Source: an uncultured Oscillospiraceae bacterium (GTDB taxonomy: Bacteria; Bacillota; Clostridia; Oscillospirales; Oscillospiraceae). From it: a stretch of DNA of 64,000 nt. Below, one piece after another: positions 17,901 to 26,460 of this stretch (its first letter is position 1; every line of letters starts with the position of its first letter). The position numbers and the translations under genes were made by a program. A model generated the notes under the pieces. The model had not been told where the DNA came from and did not search any database. It saw only the letters and a list, made by a program, of their open reading frames with translations. Location: positions 1 through 64,000 of the forward strand of contig CAKTVW010000003.1 in the NCBI GenBank assembly GCA_934630495.1, read 5' to 3'.

Positions 17901-19693
17901 AAATTGTCGCCGACCGTCCAGACATGGCCGTTTTCGTCGAGCAGGACGGTGTAAGTCCCTGCCGCCGCGACATCGACGATCTTCGGCATCTCGGCGGAGA
18001 CAAGCTCGTAGCCATCGTCCGGCTGGAACTGTAAGGATTCGCCGAGCGTCTTGCCGTTGGGGACGGAGACGGTGATGCTGCCGCTCCATGTCGTGCCATC
18101 GGCGGAGACCTTGCCGCCCTTGTCGGCGGTGACGGCGATGTCAGCGGTATTTTTCTGCCATCTTGCGACGTGGGTTTTGTCGATGTAGGTGCCAGCGTAG
18201 AAATCCGCTCGGTTGCGGTTGCTGTACCAGCCGAGGAAGGTGTAGCCCTCACGCTCGGGGGTGTCCGGCTCGGAGAGGCGGTAACCGCGCAGGGCGATCT
18301 CGATGCAGTAGGTCTCGCCGAAGCTCCGGTTGGTCACGACGACGGTGCCGTCGCGGCGCTCACCGTGTTCGCCAAAGGTCAGACCGGCGTAGTACATACC
18401 GCCGCTGACGTAGCAGTCGGTTTCAACGGGGCCGTAGAACGTGCCGCCGGAGATGGTGCTGATGCAGGAGTCGTAGTCCTCCGACCAGTTCCAACTGGTC
18501 TCCGGAACGGTGACCTTGCCGTAGAAGATGCCGCCGCGGATGTCGCCCTTGCAGTAGATGTCGCCGGTAAAGACCGTGGTGGGCGCGTCGTCGGTGTGGG
18601 TGATCGCCTTGGCGAACTTGACATTTTTGCCAAAGTCCCAATCGGCCTCGCTGACGTAGACGGTGCCTTCCACCTTACCGCCGTTGGCGTACAGGAAGAT
18701 GCCGTCGGTGTTGGCGGTGTAGACCGACTCCGTCGAAAAATAGATGGCCTCGCCTGCGGCATCCTCGTCGTCGGTCAGCTTGCAGCCCGTGATGAGCGCG
18801 TTTTCCTGCAGCTCCAGTGCGGCGTAGGCCTCGAGGTAAACGCCGCCGCCGTATTTCGCCGTGCAGCCGGAGATCGTGGCGTTCAGGACGGCGGGCGAGG
18901 GGTAACCGCCGAGGAAAATGCCGCCGCCTTTTGTGCCTGCGGTGCAGTTTTCGATGCGACCGCCGGTGATCTGGAATGCTTTACAATTGGAGTAGATGCC
19001 GCCGCCGGCTCCGCTGGCTGCGCAGTCGGCAATAACGCCGTCCGTCATTTCAAAGGAGGACTCGCGATCCAGATGAATGCCGCCGCCGAGGCCTGCGATG
19101 TCGCCCTTCAGGACGCAGCTGCGGATCGCGCCGCCGTGGATCTTGACGGAGCTGCCCACGGAGTAGATGCCGCCGCCGAACAGCGCAACGGACTGCGAGG
19201 TGTCGCCGTGGAAGCCGCAGTCATAGATCGTGCCGCCCTCCAGAACGAAGGCTGCGGAATCCAGATAAATGCCGCCGCCCCAGTGCTGGATATAGGAGCC
19301 GGTAAAGTAGGTATTGCCGCGGCCGCCGGTGATGAGGCCGCCGACGGGGAGGGCGTCATCGCTATGTGTCGCGTCGGGGCGAGAGTCGCGCAGGGTCAGG
19401 GTGTTGTTCTCGCCGCTGACGCGGAAGATGCTGTCGGAATCCGCCGTCTGGTCGAAGGACAGGACGCAGCCGTTCAGATCGACCGCGACGGTGCGGGTAA
19501 CGGTCAGCCGCGCGTCGATGGTGATGTCCGCCGTCAGCTTGACGGTGTCGGCCGTGCCGCCCTCGATGGCGCTGCGCAGCTCCGCCGCCGTGCCGACCTC
19601 CGCCGTCGTTTCGCCCTCGGCGAAAGTGATCGTCGGCAGCAGGCTCAGCACAAGACAGAGCGCCAGCAGAATACTAAAAATTCGTTGTTTCAT
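14993..19693 (-). CDS. Giant SLH surface protein with beta-helix and RCC1 propeller
   Basis: Predicted 1566-aa secreted protein held on the wall by SLH domains. Order: signal peptide (1-25); Gly-rich right-handed beta-helix repeats (about 50-430); an InlB-like segment ending near 530; seven RCC1-type repeats (about 565-970), each with a W..G.N..GQLG-like core; an Ig-like domain; Cys-rich tandem repeats with CxxC pairs (about 1105-1375); three SLH domains with MTRAML, ITREQM and ATRAQV motifs (about 1378-1566). I chose the ATG at 19693 (GGGGAAG before it, directly before the signal peptide). From residue 1105 on it nearly matches the neighbouring SLH protein. Adhesion or glycan binding is guesswork. 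Confidence 0.85.
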   Translation of the reverse strand: MKQRIFSILLALCLVLSLLPTITFAEGETTAEVGTAAELRSAIEGGTADTVKLTADITIDARLTVTRTVAVDLNGCVLSFDQTADSDSIFRVSGENNTLTLRDSRPDATHSDDALPVGGLITGGRGNTYFTGSYIQHWGGGIYLDSAAFVLEGGTIYDCGFHGDTSQSVALFGGGIYSVGSSVKIHGGAIRSCVLKGDIAGLGGGIHLDRESSFEMTDGVIADCAASGAGGGIYSNCKAFQITGGRIENCTAGTKGGGIFLGGYPSPAVLNATISGCTAKYGGGVYLEAYAALELQENALITGCKLTDDEDAAGEAIYFSTESVYTANTDGIFLYANGGKVEGTVYVSEADWDFGKNVKFAKAITHTDDAPTTVFTGDIYCKGDIRGGIFYGKVTVPETSWNWSEDYDSCISTISGGTFYGPVETDCYVSGGMYYAGLTFGEHGERRDGTVVVTNRSFGETYCIEIALRGYRLSEPDTPEREGYTFLGWYSNRNRADFYAGTYIDKTHVARWQKNTADIAVTADKGGKVSADGTTWSGSITVSVPNGKTLGESLQFQPDDGYELVSAEMPKIVDVAAAGTYTVLLDENGHVWTVGDNFYGQLGQPQSSGGKYPNSALQRVTAGIGDTRITAIAAGPDYAFLLDENGRLWSAGRNRFGQLGRSENVGSDEGATQKFERVTDGLGDTKIVSVSAGDGFAFAIDENGHLWSAGRNQFGQLGYDENAHTETPNPVFRRVTDGVGNTKFAAVSAGMNGSLALDETGCVWSVGYNAFGQLGYSGGDENRCLHTFQKVTAGIGGVRIVSIAVGGNYAYAIDEDGHVWSAGINDYGLLGRPDNYETAKANPTCTRITDGIGDTKIVAASAQNSYATLLDEDGGIWTLGKNDAGQLGREDGFGSDSATGSTFRLVSRFSEAKIVAIATAEKPAVGFYDPEEHTVALDADGKVWTNGKNSYGQRGCYEYAYWDGDWHYAPLTTSVGRNLTAEELDAYVPNADTSLHITFKDVAAPVIDLEDGKTYCGAVTATVTDNDEIEAVTLNGKPATLGEGGKLTLAPADGEQTLTVTDKTGNATTVTVTVNAGHTYSCYAGADGLHYQHCAVCGNDVDCDYTTKVVPATCTASGYTVHTCVNCGNSYIDTLVVGGHDWVKTVTPPTHTEMGYTYYECSVCKENYKSDYTAPVGHTFDDGTVAKEATCTEEGKIIYACSCGATHTAPIPKTGHELVDTVTAPTCTELGYTTHSCKHCDYTYTDTPVAALGHKWDNGTVTKEATCTADGEMTYACFCGATRTAPIPKTGHELVATVTAPTCTELGFTTHTCKHCDYTYTDTPVAALGHKWDGGKVAAAPSLTETGKLIQTCTVCKATKESVIPMLSDCDGGEGCPSSAYKDVPGLENWAHVGIDFVLKSGLFYGTSDATFSPDDAMTRAMLVTVLYRLEGQPKVSAKNPFSDVESDTWYTDAVIWAVENKIVNGIGGGKFDPDGKITREQMAAILYRYSTFKGLTLTEGKFAAEYPDEKDISAYALDAMRWANAETLINGTGIGSTVYLDPQGNATRAQVAAILMRYVQNILSK
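15003..16380 (-). repeat. Near-identical block shared by SLH genes, copy 1
   Basis: This segment matches 19829-21206 at a constant offset of 4826 bases with only scattered substitutions and no visible indel. It codes for the Cys-rich repeats and three SLH domains. Identity stops abruptly near 16380. Confidence 0.85.
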
Positions 19694-19751
19694 TCTTGCT
19701 TCCCCTTTCGGTTCAGAATGGTTGTGCGAATGTACGTACAATTTTGGGGCT

Positions 19752-19809
19752 GCGCCGCGCCACCTCTCGCTGCGGCTCGGTCACCTCGCAGAGAAAGGTG
19801 GCACGGCGC
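19752..19809. terminator. Hairpin between the SLH genes
   Basis: A long imperfect stem of about 23 bp, with arms starting GCGCCGCGCCACCT and ending AGGTGGCACGGCGC, lies just past the end of the second SLH gene (19819) and before the first. It probably terminates or dampens transcription between them. Confidence 0.6.
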
Positions 19810-19818
19810 GTGGTTTGG

Positions 19819-22800
19819 TCACTTCCTCAGGACATTCTGCACATAGCGCATGAGGATGGCGGCGACTTGGGCGCGGGTGGCGTTGCCCTGCGGGTCGAGG
19901 TAGACGGTGCTGCCGATGCCGGTACCGTTGATGAGGGCTTCGGCGTTGGCCCAGCTCATGGCGTCGAGGGCGTAGGCGCTGATGTCCTTCTCGTCGGGGT
20001 ACTCGGCGGCGAACTTGCCCTCCGTCAGGGTCAGACCCTTGAAGGTGGAGTAGCGGTAGAGGATCGCGGCCATCTGTTCGCGTGTGATCTTGCCGTCGGG
20101 GTCAAACTTGCCGCCGCCGATGCCGTTGACGATCTTGTTTTCCGCCGCCCAGATGACAGCGTCGGTGTACCAAGTGTCGGATTTCACGTCAGAGAACGGA
20201 TTCTTCCCGCTGACCTTCGGCTGACCCTCAAGGCGGTAGAGCACCGTGACGAGCATCGCGCGGGTCATGGCGTTGTCAGGGGAGAAGGTGGTGTCGGACG
20301 TGCCGTAGAACAGGCCGGACTTCAAAACGAAGTCGATGCCGACATGCGCCCAGTTTTCAAGGCCGGGGACGTCCTTGTAGGCACTGCTCGGGCAGCCCTC
20401 GCCGCCGTCGCAGTCGGAGAGCATCGGGATGACGCTTTCCTTCGTGGCCTTGCAGACGGTGCAGGTCTGGATGAGCTTGCCGGTTTCGGTGAGGGAGGGA
20501 GCTGCCGCGACCTTGCCGCCGTCCCACTTGTGGCCGAGGGCCGCGACGGGAGTGTCGGTGTAGGTGTAATCGCAGTGCTTACAGGTGTGGGTCGTATAAC
20601 CAAGCTCGGTGCAGGTCGGGGCGGTGACAGTGGCCACCAGCTCATGGCCGGTCTTGGGGATAGGAGCGGTGCGCGTCGCGCCGCAGAAGCAGGCGTAGGT
20701 CATTTCGCCGTCAGCCGTGCAGGTGGCGGGCGTTGTCACCGTGCCATTGTCCCACTTGTGGCCGAGGGCCGCGACGGGGGTATCGGTATAGGTGTAATCA
20801 CAGTGCTTGCAGGAATGGGTCGTGTAGCCAAGCTCCGTACAGGTCGGAGCGGTGACGGTGTCCACCAGCTCGTGACCGGTCTTGGGAATCGGAGCGGTGT
20901 GCGTCGCGCCGCAGGAGCAGGTGTAGATGATCTTGCCTTCTTCGGTGCAGGTGGCTTCCTTTGCGACCGTACCGTCGTCAAAGGTGTGGCCAACAGGAGC
21001 GGTGTAGTCGCTCTTGTAGTTTTCCTTGCAGACCGAGCATTCGTAGTAGGTGTAGCCCATCTCGGTATGCGTCGGCGGGGTGACGGTCTTGACCCAGTCG
21101 TGACCGCCCACGACGAGGGTGTCGATGTAGGAGTTGCCGCAGTTTACACAGGTGTGGACGGTGTAGCCGGAGGCGGTGCAGGTGGCCGGGACGACCTTGG
21201 TCGTGTATTTGCAGTCGAAGGTGTTGCCGCAGAGGGTGCAGACGTAGTCGTGCAGACCGTCCGTGCCGATCTTACAGACGCCGGGGAGGTGCTTGTGGTC
21301 GGGGCGGAGCGTCCACTTGGCGTAGAGCGTGAGGTTGCCGGTGATGGGCTGGGTCAGGTCGAAGTCGTTCTTGCCCGCCGCGTCGGTGCACCAGCCGGTG
21401 ATCTCGTAGGTATCATCCTGCGGCAGGGTCGTCGGGAACGTTACCGTGCCGCCGAAGGGGACGATCTGACAGTCGAGCAGCTCATCCTTCGCGCTGTTTT
21501 CAAACCAGACCGCCGCGCCGAAGGTGGGGTAGCCGCCGTTCTGCGCCGGATCGAGCACCCAGCCGTTGAGCGCGCGGCTCGAATGCTTCCGGACCGTTTC
21601 ATTCAGAGCGGGAACGATGCCGTCCGCGCTTTGCAGGTCGGCCTTGGACAGGAGCGTGCCGTTGGCGACGCGCCGCTCCGCGCTCCCGAAGACGGCGTAG
21701 TCAGACTGCGCATAGCAGTCGGAAATGGTCACGCCGCTATATGCTGTGGCGCTGATCGCGCCGATGTAGTTGCTGGTGCGGCTGGCTCTGTTGCTCAGCC
21801 GACAGACGGCATAGCAGTTGGAGATTACGGTATATCCGGCCATGCCGCACAGACCGCCGGTCCAAGCGGCGGTATTCGGTGCGCTCGCGGTGACATCCGC
21901 AATGACATAGCAGTTTTCCACGGTGGAGCCGCCGTCGATGCCACCGATCAAACCGCCGACCGTCTGCCCATACGTGGCATCGGAAATCAGGCAGACGCTG
22001 CCGACAAAGGAGCAATTCCGGACCGTTCCGCCCTTCATCCATGCGATCAGGCCTCCGGCGTGCGAGGAGCCGACCTCCCTAGAGTCGAAGAAAACGGTGC
22101 CGGATACCTGCAGGTCACAGATCGTGGCGTTTTCTGCCCAGCCGAACAGACCCACTTCGTAGACTGCATGGCTGTAGTTCTGCGGGCAGGCAAACATATT
22201 GGTGATGTTATGCCCCCCGCCTTCAAAGGCGCCCTTGAAGGTGCCGCCGGTATTGATGGAGGCGTGGTAGCCAATCGGGATCCAGCGGTGACCGCTCAGG
22301 TCGATGTCCGCCGTGAGGGTGATGGTGCAGCCCTCGAAGGTGAAGCCGTCGCCGACCTTCTTTGCAAGCGCCGCGAGGTCTGCGGCATCGGAGATGACCC
22401 AGTTGCCGGGCGCGGAGGCGTAAAGCTCGGCATCGTAGTTGCCGTCGTCCGTCCAGAAGGTTTTGATCTTCGGCTGCGGGGCGGTGAGAATTTCGCCGCA
22501 CTTCCCGCAGCGCGCGCCCTCCGTAAACAGCTCGGTTTCGAGGATGATGAGGATCTCATGCCCGAGTCTGTCACCGACTTCAAAGAGGGTATCGTCTTCC
22601 GTGCCCTCAGAGGACGCGCCGCAGACGGAGCAGGAGTAATAATAGAGTGTGCCGTGGGCGCAGTTGGCCTCGGCCTTTAAATACTTTCGATCTTCGACTC
22701 TGGCATTGTAAAGGTGATCGCCAAGCTCGCCGTATTCGCCGTGGCAGTCGTCGCAGACCGCTTTCTCCCGGCAGGTCGCTTCGCCGCCATGGCAGTCCTG

Positions 22801-25788
22801 CGTCTCGGTGTGGGCGGCGTTGTGCTTGCAGGCGTGGGTGTGGGTGCCGTCACCGTTGGACGTCCAATCGCCCCAGTCGTGGCCGAGGGGATCGCCGCTT
22901 GTGAAGGTCGCCTCGGCTTCCGTGTCCTTGGAGGTTGCACCGCAGCCGGAGCAGGACTTGTAGTAGACCGCCGCGTTGTCGCAGTCGGCTTCGGTTTTCA
23001 GGTACTTTGCGTCCACGGTTTCGGCGGTGTAGCTATGTGCGCCGAAGTCGCCGTATTCGCCGTGGCAGTCGTTGCAGACGGCCTTGTGCGAGCAGTCAGC
23101 CGTGCCGCCGTGGCAGTTTTCGGTCTCGGTGTGGGCGGTGTTGAGCTTACAGGTGCGGGTGTGCGTGCCGTCGCCGTTGGAGGTCCATGCGTTCCAGTCG
23201 TGGTCGCCGAGGTCACCGGAGGTGAAGGTTGCCTCGACTTCCGTGCCCTTGGAGCTTTCGCCGCAGACGGCGCAGGACTTATAGTAGACCGCGGCGCTTT
23301 CACAGGTGGCTTCGGACTTTAAGTACTTGGCCTCGGCGGTTTCGGCGGTGAAGTCGTGGTTACCGAGTTCGCCGTAAGGCCGGCCGCAGATATCGCACTT
23401 GGCCTGCTCGACGCAGGTCGCCTTGCCGCCGGAGCAGTTTTCGTAGACTGCCGTCAGGGTGGCGTCGCCGTCCGGCATCGTGCCGGTGTAGGTCGGATTC
23501 GTGCCGACGTTTGTGGTGTCGTTCCCGACGGTCAGCTCCCAGTGGGAGAAGTGCTGCCCGGCGGGTGCGTCCTTGGCCGTGTAGGTGAGGGAAGAACCGG
23601 CGGGATGCGTGGCCGACGTGCCTTCCTTGACGTTGACGAGGGTCAGCGTGTGGCTGGCCTTCTCCGCGAAGCGGGCGTATTTGTTCGTCGCAAGAAGCGC
23701 CTGCGTGACGTTGGCGGCGAAGGCGGCGCTTGCTTCGTCCGCGCCGACCCAGACGCCGTGGGTGTCGGCAATGGAGGTATACAGGGCGTTGGCCGCCGCC
23801 TGCGCAGATTGCAGCGTGACCGTGCCGTCGGTGATCTTATAAGAGCCGTCAAAGCTCGGCTTGCCGCTCTCGTCGCGGATAACGGTTCCGGAGGCATCCT
23901 TCACATAGTCGACAAAGAGTGCGCAGTTCTGGCTCGTGACGGCATCGACCGTCGCGCCCGCGAAGTCGAGGATGCCGCCGCCGGACAGATAGAAGGGGTA
24001 GCCGCTGCCCTTCAGGTCGAGCTTGCCGCCCTTGAGCGCGGCTGTGCCCTCGGTAACGGCGATGCCGACCGTGGCGCAGTCGGAAACAATCTCGCCGCCG
24101 GTCATCTCGAAGCCCCCGGAGAGCTGTGCACCCATCATGGAGCCGGAAAGACTGAGCTTACCGGCGGTGAGCTTATTGGCCGCGTTGAGGGAGAGCAGGT
24201 CGCGGCTGCAATTCCTGAAATTGACAGTCGTGCCGCCAAATTCGATCTCGCTGCGGGCCGAGATGCCGACAGGCTTTCCTCCGTCAGTCGTCGCCGTGCC
24301 GGTGATGTTGAGCGTGCCGCCGGAGAGGGCAGTCTTGCCCGCACCGGTGTCCAGCAGGAGGCCGGTATCGGAGCTGTTGACGTTCAGCGTGCCGCCGGAC
24401 ATCTCGAATTTTCCGCCTTTGCCTTGGGTGAGATAGACGCCGACGGGGGCGTTGATCGTAACGTCGGTATTTTCGCGGACGCGCAGCGTACCGCCGCCGG
24501 CATCAATGTAGCCGCTGCCCGTTGCATCGAACGTATGCGTGCCGTCGTAGAAGCCGACGGAGCCGGTTCCGACGTTCTGGATCGCTACATAGAGGTTGTC
24601 GGTCGTGATGCGGCCGCCGCTGCCGGTGAGGCTGCCGCCGGTGCTGACGTAGCCCTTCGTGTAGATGCCGATGGTGCCGCGCTCGGCGGGGTTCGTGCCG
24701 TGCAGATACAGGCCGCAGGTCCGCTGCGTGCCGCCGGTCAGCGAGAGGCTTGCGTTTTCGTCGATATACACGCAGGTGATCGGCGCGGTCACATTGACCT
24801 TGCTTCGCTGCAGCTCTACCGAGCTGTACGGACCGACCGAAATACCGGTGTCATCCGGTGAGGTCAGATCAATGCTGGTATCCTGGAAGATGATCTCACC
24901 GCCGGTCGTAGTGTTCTTGGGAGCCGTGGCGTATACCGCAGCGCCGCTGCCGTTCAGCGTCAGCTTGCCGCCGGAGGCGTTGTTGACGGTGACCTTGCCG
25001 TTGGTATAGAGCGGGAAGGACGCGTTGATCGTGCCGGAGCAGTTGCTCACATAGCTTGTTGTGCCGGGAGCAAAATTCAGGCCGAAGGAGTAGCCGTACA
25101 GGTCCATGGAGAACTCTGTGCCTTCAATATTTGCAGAAGCCTTATCCAGCATATAAAGACCGAGACTGCATTTCTGCGCATCAAGCTTGCAGCCGCTGAT
25201 CGACGTATAGCCGCCCGCGCAGATGAGGCTGGCGCGGCCTGCGTATTTGTTCGCGGAGTTGTCGGTCATGCTGAGCGTGACATTCCGGAGCGTCAATGCC
25301 GCAGTGGTGTTAATGCCAATGCGGGTAAAGCCGTTAACTGCCGTATATCTATCGTTGACGCTTGTGGAGTTGATGACGATCTTATCGGTGTCCTTGTTGC
25401 CGCTTGCGCCGGTGATCGTGGTGGCGGCTTGGAGCATGAAGGCGAAATTCGGCATCCCCGCCGCATAGTCGGTACCACCCAAAGAGCTGCTTTCCAACAG
25501 GTTAATGGTCACCGTCCCCTTGATGCGGATGGTCAGGCCGGAAATGCCTCCGTTCCAGATAATGCCGTTTGCATAGTGTGTGCTGACGGTCAGGTTATCC
25601 AGCGTCAGCGTTTTGGAGCCGGGGTCGTAGGTTGCTGTGCCCTTCTCGCCGGTGTAGGTGAGAGCATCGCTTGCAAACTGGAAGTCGTTGATGTACAGAT
25701 TGTAATCCGTCGCCGCGAAGACGCTCATGGGAAGCAGCGACAGGATCAGTGCAAGCGAAAGGAGCAGACTAATGATCCTTTTTTTCAT
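19819..25788 (-). CDS. Giant SLH surface protein with beta-helix and Cys-rich repeats
   Basis: Predicted 1989-aa secreted, wall-attached protein. Order: signal peptide (1-26, LPMSVFA end); right-handed beta-helix type repeats (about 50-700); an InlB-like segment; three Cys-rich units of about 100 residues (about 780-1077) with CxxC and CNDCHGEYG-like motifs; a GLUG-like Gly-rich region (about 1150-1385); an InlB-like segment (about 1440-1500); a second set of shorter Cys-rich repeats (about 1504-1790); three SLH domains (about 1805-1989). AAGGAGG precedes the ATG and a sigma-A promoter lies at 25854-25882. The SLH end is almost the same as in its neighbour. A surface role is firm; the ligand is unknown. 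Confidence 0.85.
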   Translation of the reverse strand: MKKRIISLLLSLALILSLLPMSVFAATDYNLYINDFQFASDALTYTGEKGTATYDPGSKTLTLDNLTVSTHYANGIIWNGGISGLTIRIKGTVTINLLESSSLGGTDYAAGMPNFAFMLQAATTITGASGNKDTDKIVINSTSVNDRYTAVNGFTRIGINTTAALTLRNVTLSMTDNSANKYAGRASLICAGGYTSISGCKLDAQKCSLGLYMLDKASANIEGTEFSMDLYGYSFGLNFAPGTTSYVSNCSGTINASFPLYTNGKVTVNNASGGKLTLNGSGAAVYATAPKNTTTGGEIIFQDTSIDLTSPDDTGISVGPYSSVELQRSKVNVTAPITCVYIDENASLSLTGGTQRTCGLYLHGTNPAERGTIGIYTKGYVSTGGSLTGSGGRITTDNLYVAIQNVGTGSVGFYDGTHTFDATGSGYIDAGGGTLRVRENTDVTINAPVGVYLTQGKGGKFEMSGGTLNVNSSDTGLLLDTGAGKTALSGGTLNITGTATTDGGKPVGISARSEIEFGGTTVNFRNCSRDLLSLNAANKLTAGKLSLSGSMMGAQLSGGFEMTGGEIVSDCATVGIAVTEGTAALKGGKLDLKGSGYPFYLSGGGILDFAGATVDAVTSQNCALFVDYVKDASGTVIRDESGKPSFDGSYKITDGTVTLQSAQAAANALYTSIADTHGVWVGADEASAAFAANVTQALLATNKYARFAEKASHTLTLVNVKEGTSATHPAGSSLTYTAKDAPAGQHFSHWELTVGNDTTNVGTNPTYTGTMPDGDATLTAVYENCSGGKATCVEQAKCDICGRPYGELGNHDFTAETAEAKYLKSEATCESAAVYYKSCAVCGESSKGTEVEATFTSGDLGDHDWNAWTSNGDGTHTRTCKLNTAHTETENCHGGTADCSHKAVCNDCHGEYGDFGAHSYTAETVDAKYLKTEADCDNAAVYYKSCSGCGATSKDTEAEATFTSGDPLGHDWGDWTSNGDGTHTHACKHNAAHTETQDCHGGEATCREKAVCDDCHGEYGELGDHLYNARVEDRKYLKAEANCAHGTLYYYSCSVCGASSEGTEDDTLFEVGDRLGHEILIILETELFTEGARCGKCGEILTAPQPKIKTFWTDDGNYDAELYASAPGNWVISDAADLAALAKKVGDGFTFEGCTITLTADIDLSGHRWIPIGYHASINTGGTFKGAFEGGGHNITNMFACPQNYSHAVYEVGLFGWAENATICDLQVSGTVFFDSREVGSSHAGGLIAWMKGGTVRNCSFVGSVCLISDATYGQTVGGLIGGIDGGSTVENCYVIADVTASAPNTAAWTGGLCGMAGYTVISNCYAVCRLSNRASRTSNYIGAISATAYSGVTISDCYAQSDYAVFGSAERRVANGTLLSKADLQSADGIVPALNETVRKHSSRALNGWVLDPAQNGGYPTFGAAVWFENSAKDELLDCQIVPFGGTVTFPTTLPQDDTYEITGWCTDAAGKNDFDLTQPITGNLTLYAKWTLRPDHKHLPGVCKIGTDGLHDYVCTLCGNTFDCKYTTKVVPATCTASGYTVHTCVNCGNSYIDTLVVGGHDWVKTVTPPTHTEMGYTYYECSVCKENYKSDYTAPVGHTFDDGTVAKEATCTEEGKIIYTCSCGATHTAPIPKTGHELVDTVTAPTCTELGYTTHSCKHCDYTYTDTPVAALGHKWDNGTVTTPATCTADGEMTYACFCGATRTAPIPKTGHELVATVTAPTCTELGYTTHTCKHCDYTYTDTPVAALGHKWDGGKVAAAPSLTETGKLIQTCTVCKATKESVIPMLSDCDGGEGCPSSAYKDVPGLENWAHVGIDFVLKSGLFYGTSDTTFSPDNAMTRAMLVTVLYRLEGQPKVSGKNPFSDVKSDTWYTDAVIWAAENKIVNGIGGGKFDPDGKITREQMAAILYRYSTFKGLTLTEGKFAAEYPDEKDISAYALDAMSWANAEALINGTGIGSTVYLDPQGNATRAQVAAILMRYVQNVLRK
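19829..21206 (-). repeat. Near-identical block shared by SLH genes, copy 2
   Basis: This is the partner of 15003-16380. Outside the block the two genes are unrelated in sequence, so the block was copied or homogenised on its own. Confidence 0.85.
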
Positions 25789-25853
25789 GTTTCATCCTCC
25801 TTACAGATAGTGACGCCGCGGGAAGCTTGATAATAAATTTGTACCCTATTCCA

Positions 25854-25882
25854 ATTCTACATTGTTTTGTCTGCCAAAGCAA
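25854..25882 (-). promoter_or_regulatory. Sigma-A promoter for SLH gene
   Basis: Minus strand TTGCTT (25882-25877), 17-base spacer, TAGAAT (25859-25854), 66 bases before the ATG at 25788. Confidence 0.6.
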
Positions 25883-25981
25883 TAGTTTTCCGAAAAAAAT
25901 TAAAAAATGTTGTTGGCACGGGCAAAAATAAACTTATGCTTATTTGCACACAAGAAACAGGGAAGCTGAGGGCCGATAATT

Positions 25982-26146
25982 AAGGCAGCACCGCATAATT
26001 CAGCGAGAGCATTCGGCGAGAGATTTTTTGTCGGGCCAAGGTTTGAAAAGCGCAGGAATACTCTGTGTATTTCAAACTTTTCAAACCGCTGGATCGGCGA
26101 AAAATATCCGGCGAAGGCGGAAGGTGCAATTATGCGGTGTTGCCTT
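25982..26146. mobile_element. MITE-like element, copy A
   Basis: A 165-bp element with terminal inverted repeats: AAGGCAGCACCGCATAATT at one end, and at the other a 19-bp end complementary to it with one mismatch. It has no coding capacity. Inside is a smaller palindrome around TTTGAAAAG. Apart from its ends, the interior looks identical to the reverse of copy B at 50341-50506. TTA flanks both sides. Confidence 0.75.
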
Positions 26147-26218
26147 AAGTATATGTGCGGCATATCATGCTTGCTCTGTCGCTGAGCGCGGAAATTTTCA
26201 CTTATTTGAAAAAAACTC

Positions 26219-26247
26219 TTGACAAATGTGAAAACGCTGGGTATAAT
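26219..26247 (+). promoter_or_regulatory. Sigma-A promoter for tRNA-Gly
   Basis: Perfect TTGACA (26219-26224), 17-base spacer, perfect TATAAT (26242-26247), 13 bases before the tRNA. Confidence 0.9.
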
Positions 26248-26260
26248 AACTCCTGCAAAT

Positions 26261-26336
26261 GCGGGTGTAGCTCATCCGGTAGAGCGCCACCTTGCCAAGG
26301 TGGAGGTAGCGAGTTCGAGCCTCGTCACCCGCTCCA
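26261..26336 (+). tRNA. tRNA-Gly (anticodon GCC)
   Basis: Acceptor arms GCGGGTG and CACCCGC pair fully. The anticodon loop TTGCCAA carries GCC on a CCACC/GGTGG stem. The T-loop GTTCGAGCC is present, the discriminator is T, and CCA is encoded. A consensus promoter lies upstream and a hairpin terminator downstream. Confidence 0.96.
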
Positions 26337-26340
26337 GACC

Positions 26341-26375
26341 AGAAACTCTGCTGACAGATGTCGGCAGAGTTTCTT
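26341..26375 (+). terminator. Terminator of tRNA-Gly
   Basis: Arms AGAAACTCTGC and GCAGAGTTTCT around 11 bases, followed by TATATC. Confidence 0.75.
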
Positions 26376-26390
26376 ATATCGCGACAGCAG

Positions 26391-26435
26391 AAAAGCTCTC
26401 GGGCATCGTTCATTGTGCGATGCCCGAGAGCTTTT
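26391..26435 (-). terminator. Terminator of zinc-ribbon gene
   Basis: Perfect 18-bp stem (arm CTCTCGGGCATCG and complement), with TTTT on the minus strand, 26 bases past the end of the gene at 26461. Confidence 0.8.
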
Positions 26436-26460
26436 GGTGCAGTTTCGGCTGAGATCGGTA

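Larger units (their letters stand above)
25789..26260. other. Intergenic region with MITE and two promoters
   Basis: This 472-bp gap has no gene. It holds the promoter of the second SLH gene (25854-25882, minus), a 165-bp MITE-like element (25982-26146) and the tRNA-Gly promoter (26219-26247). Confidence 0.6.

Noticed and set aside
14885..22680. Long open frames on the plus strand across both SLH genes, the largest about 990 codons
   Set aside because: They run antisense to the SLH genes, consist of low-complexity Gly/Val/Ala/Arg repeats, lack ribosome sites and match no family. They arise from the high GC and repeats of the opposite strand.
14993..25788. CRISPR-like direct repeats in the SLH genes
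   Set aside because: The repeats are codon-phased protein repeats inside open frames. They have no spacer/repeat structure and no cas genes.
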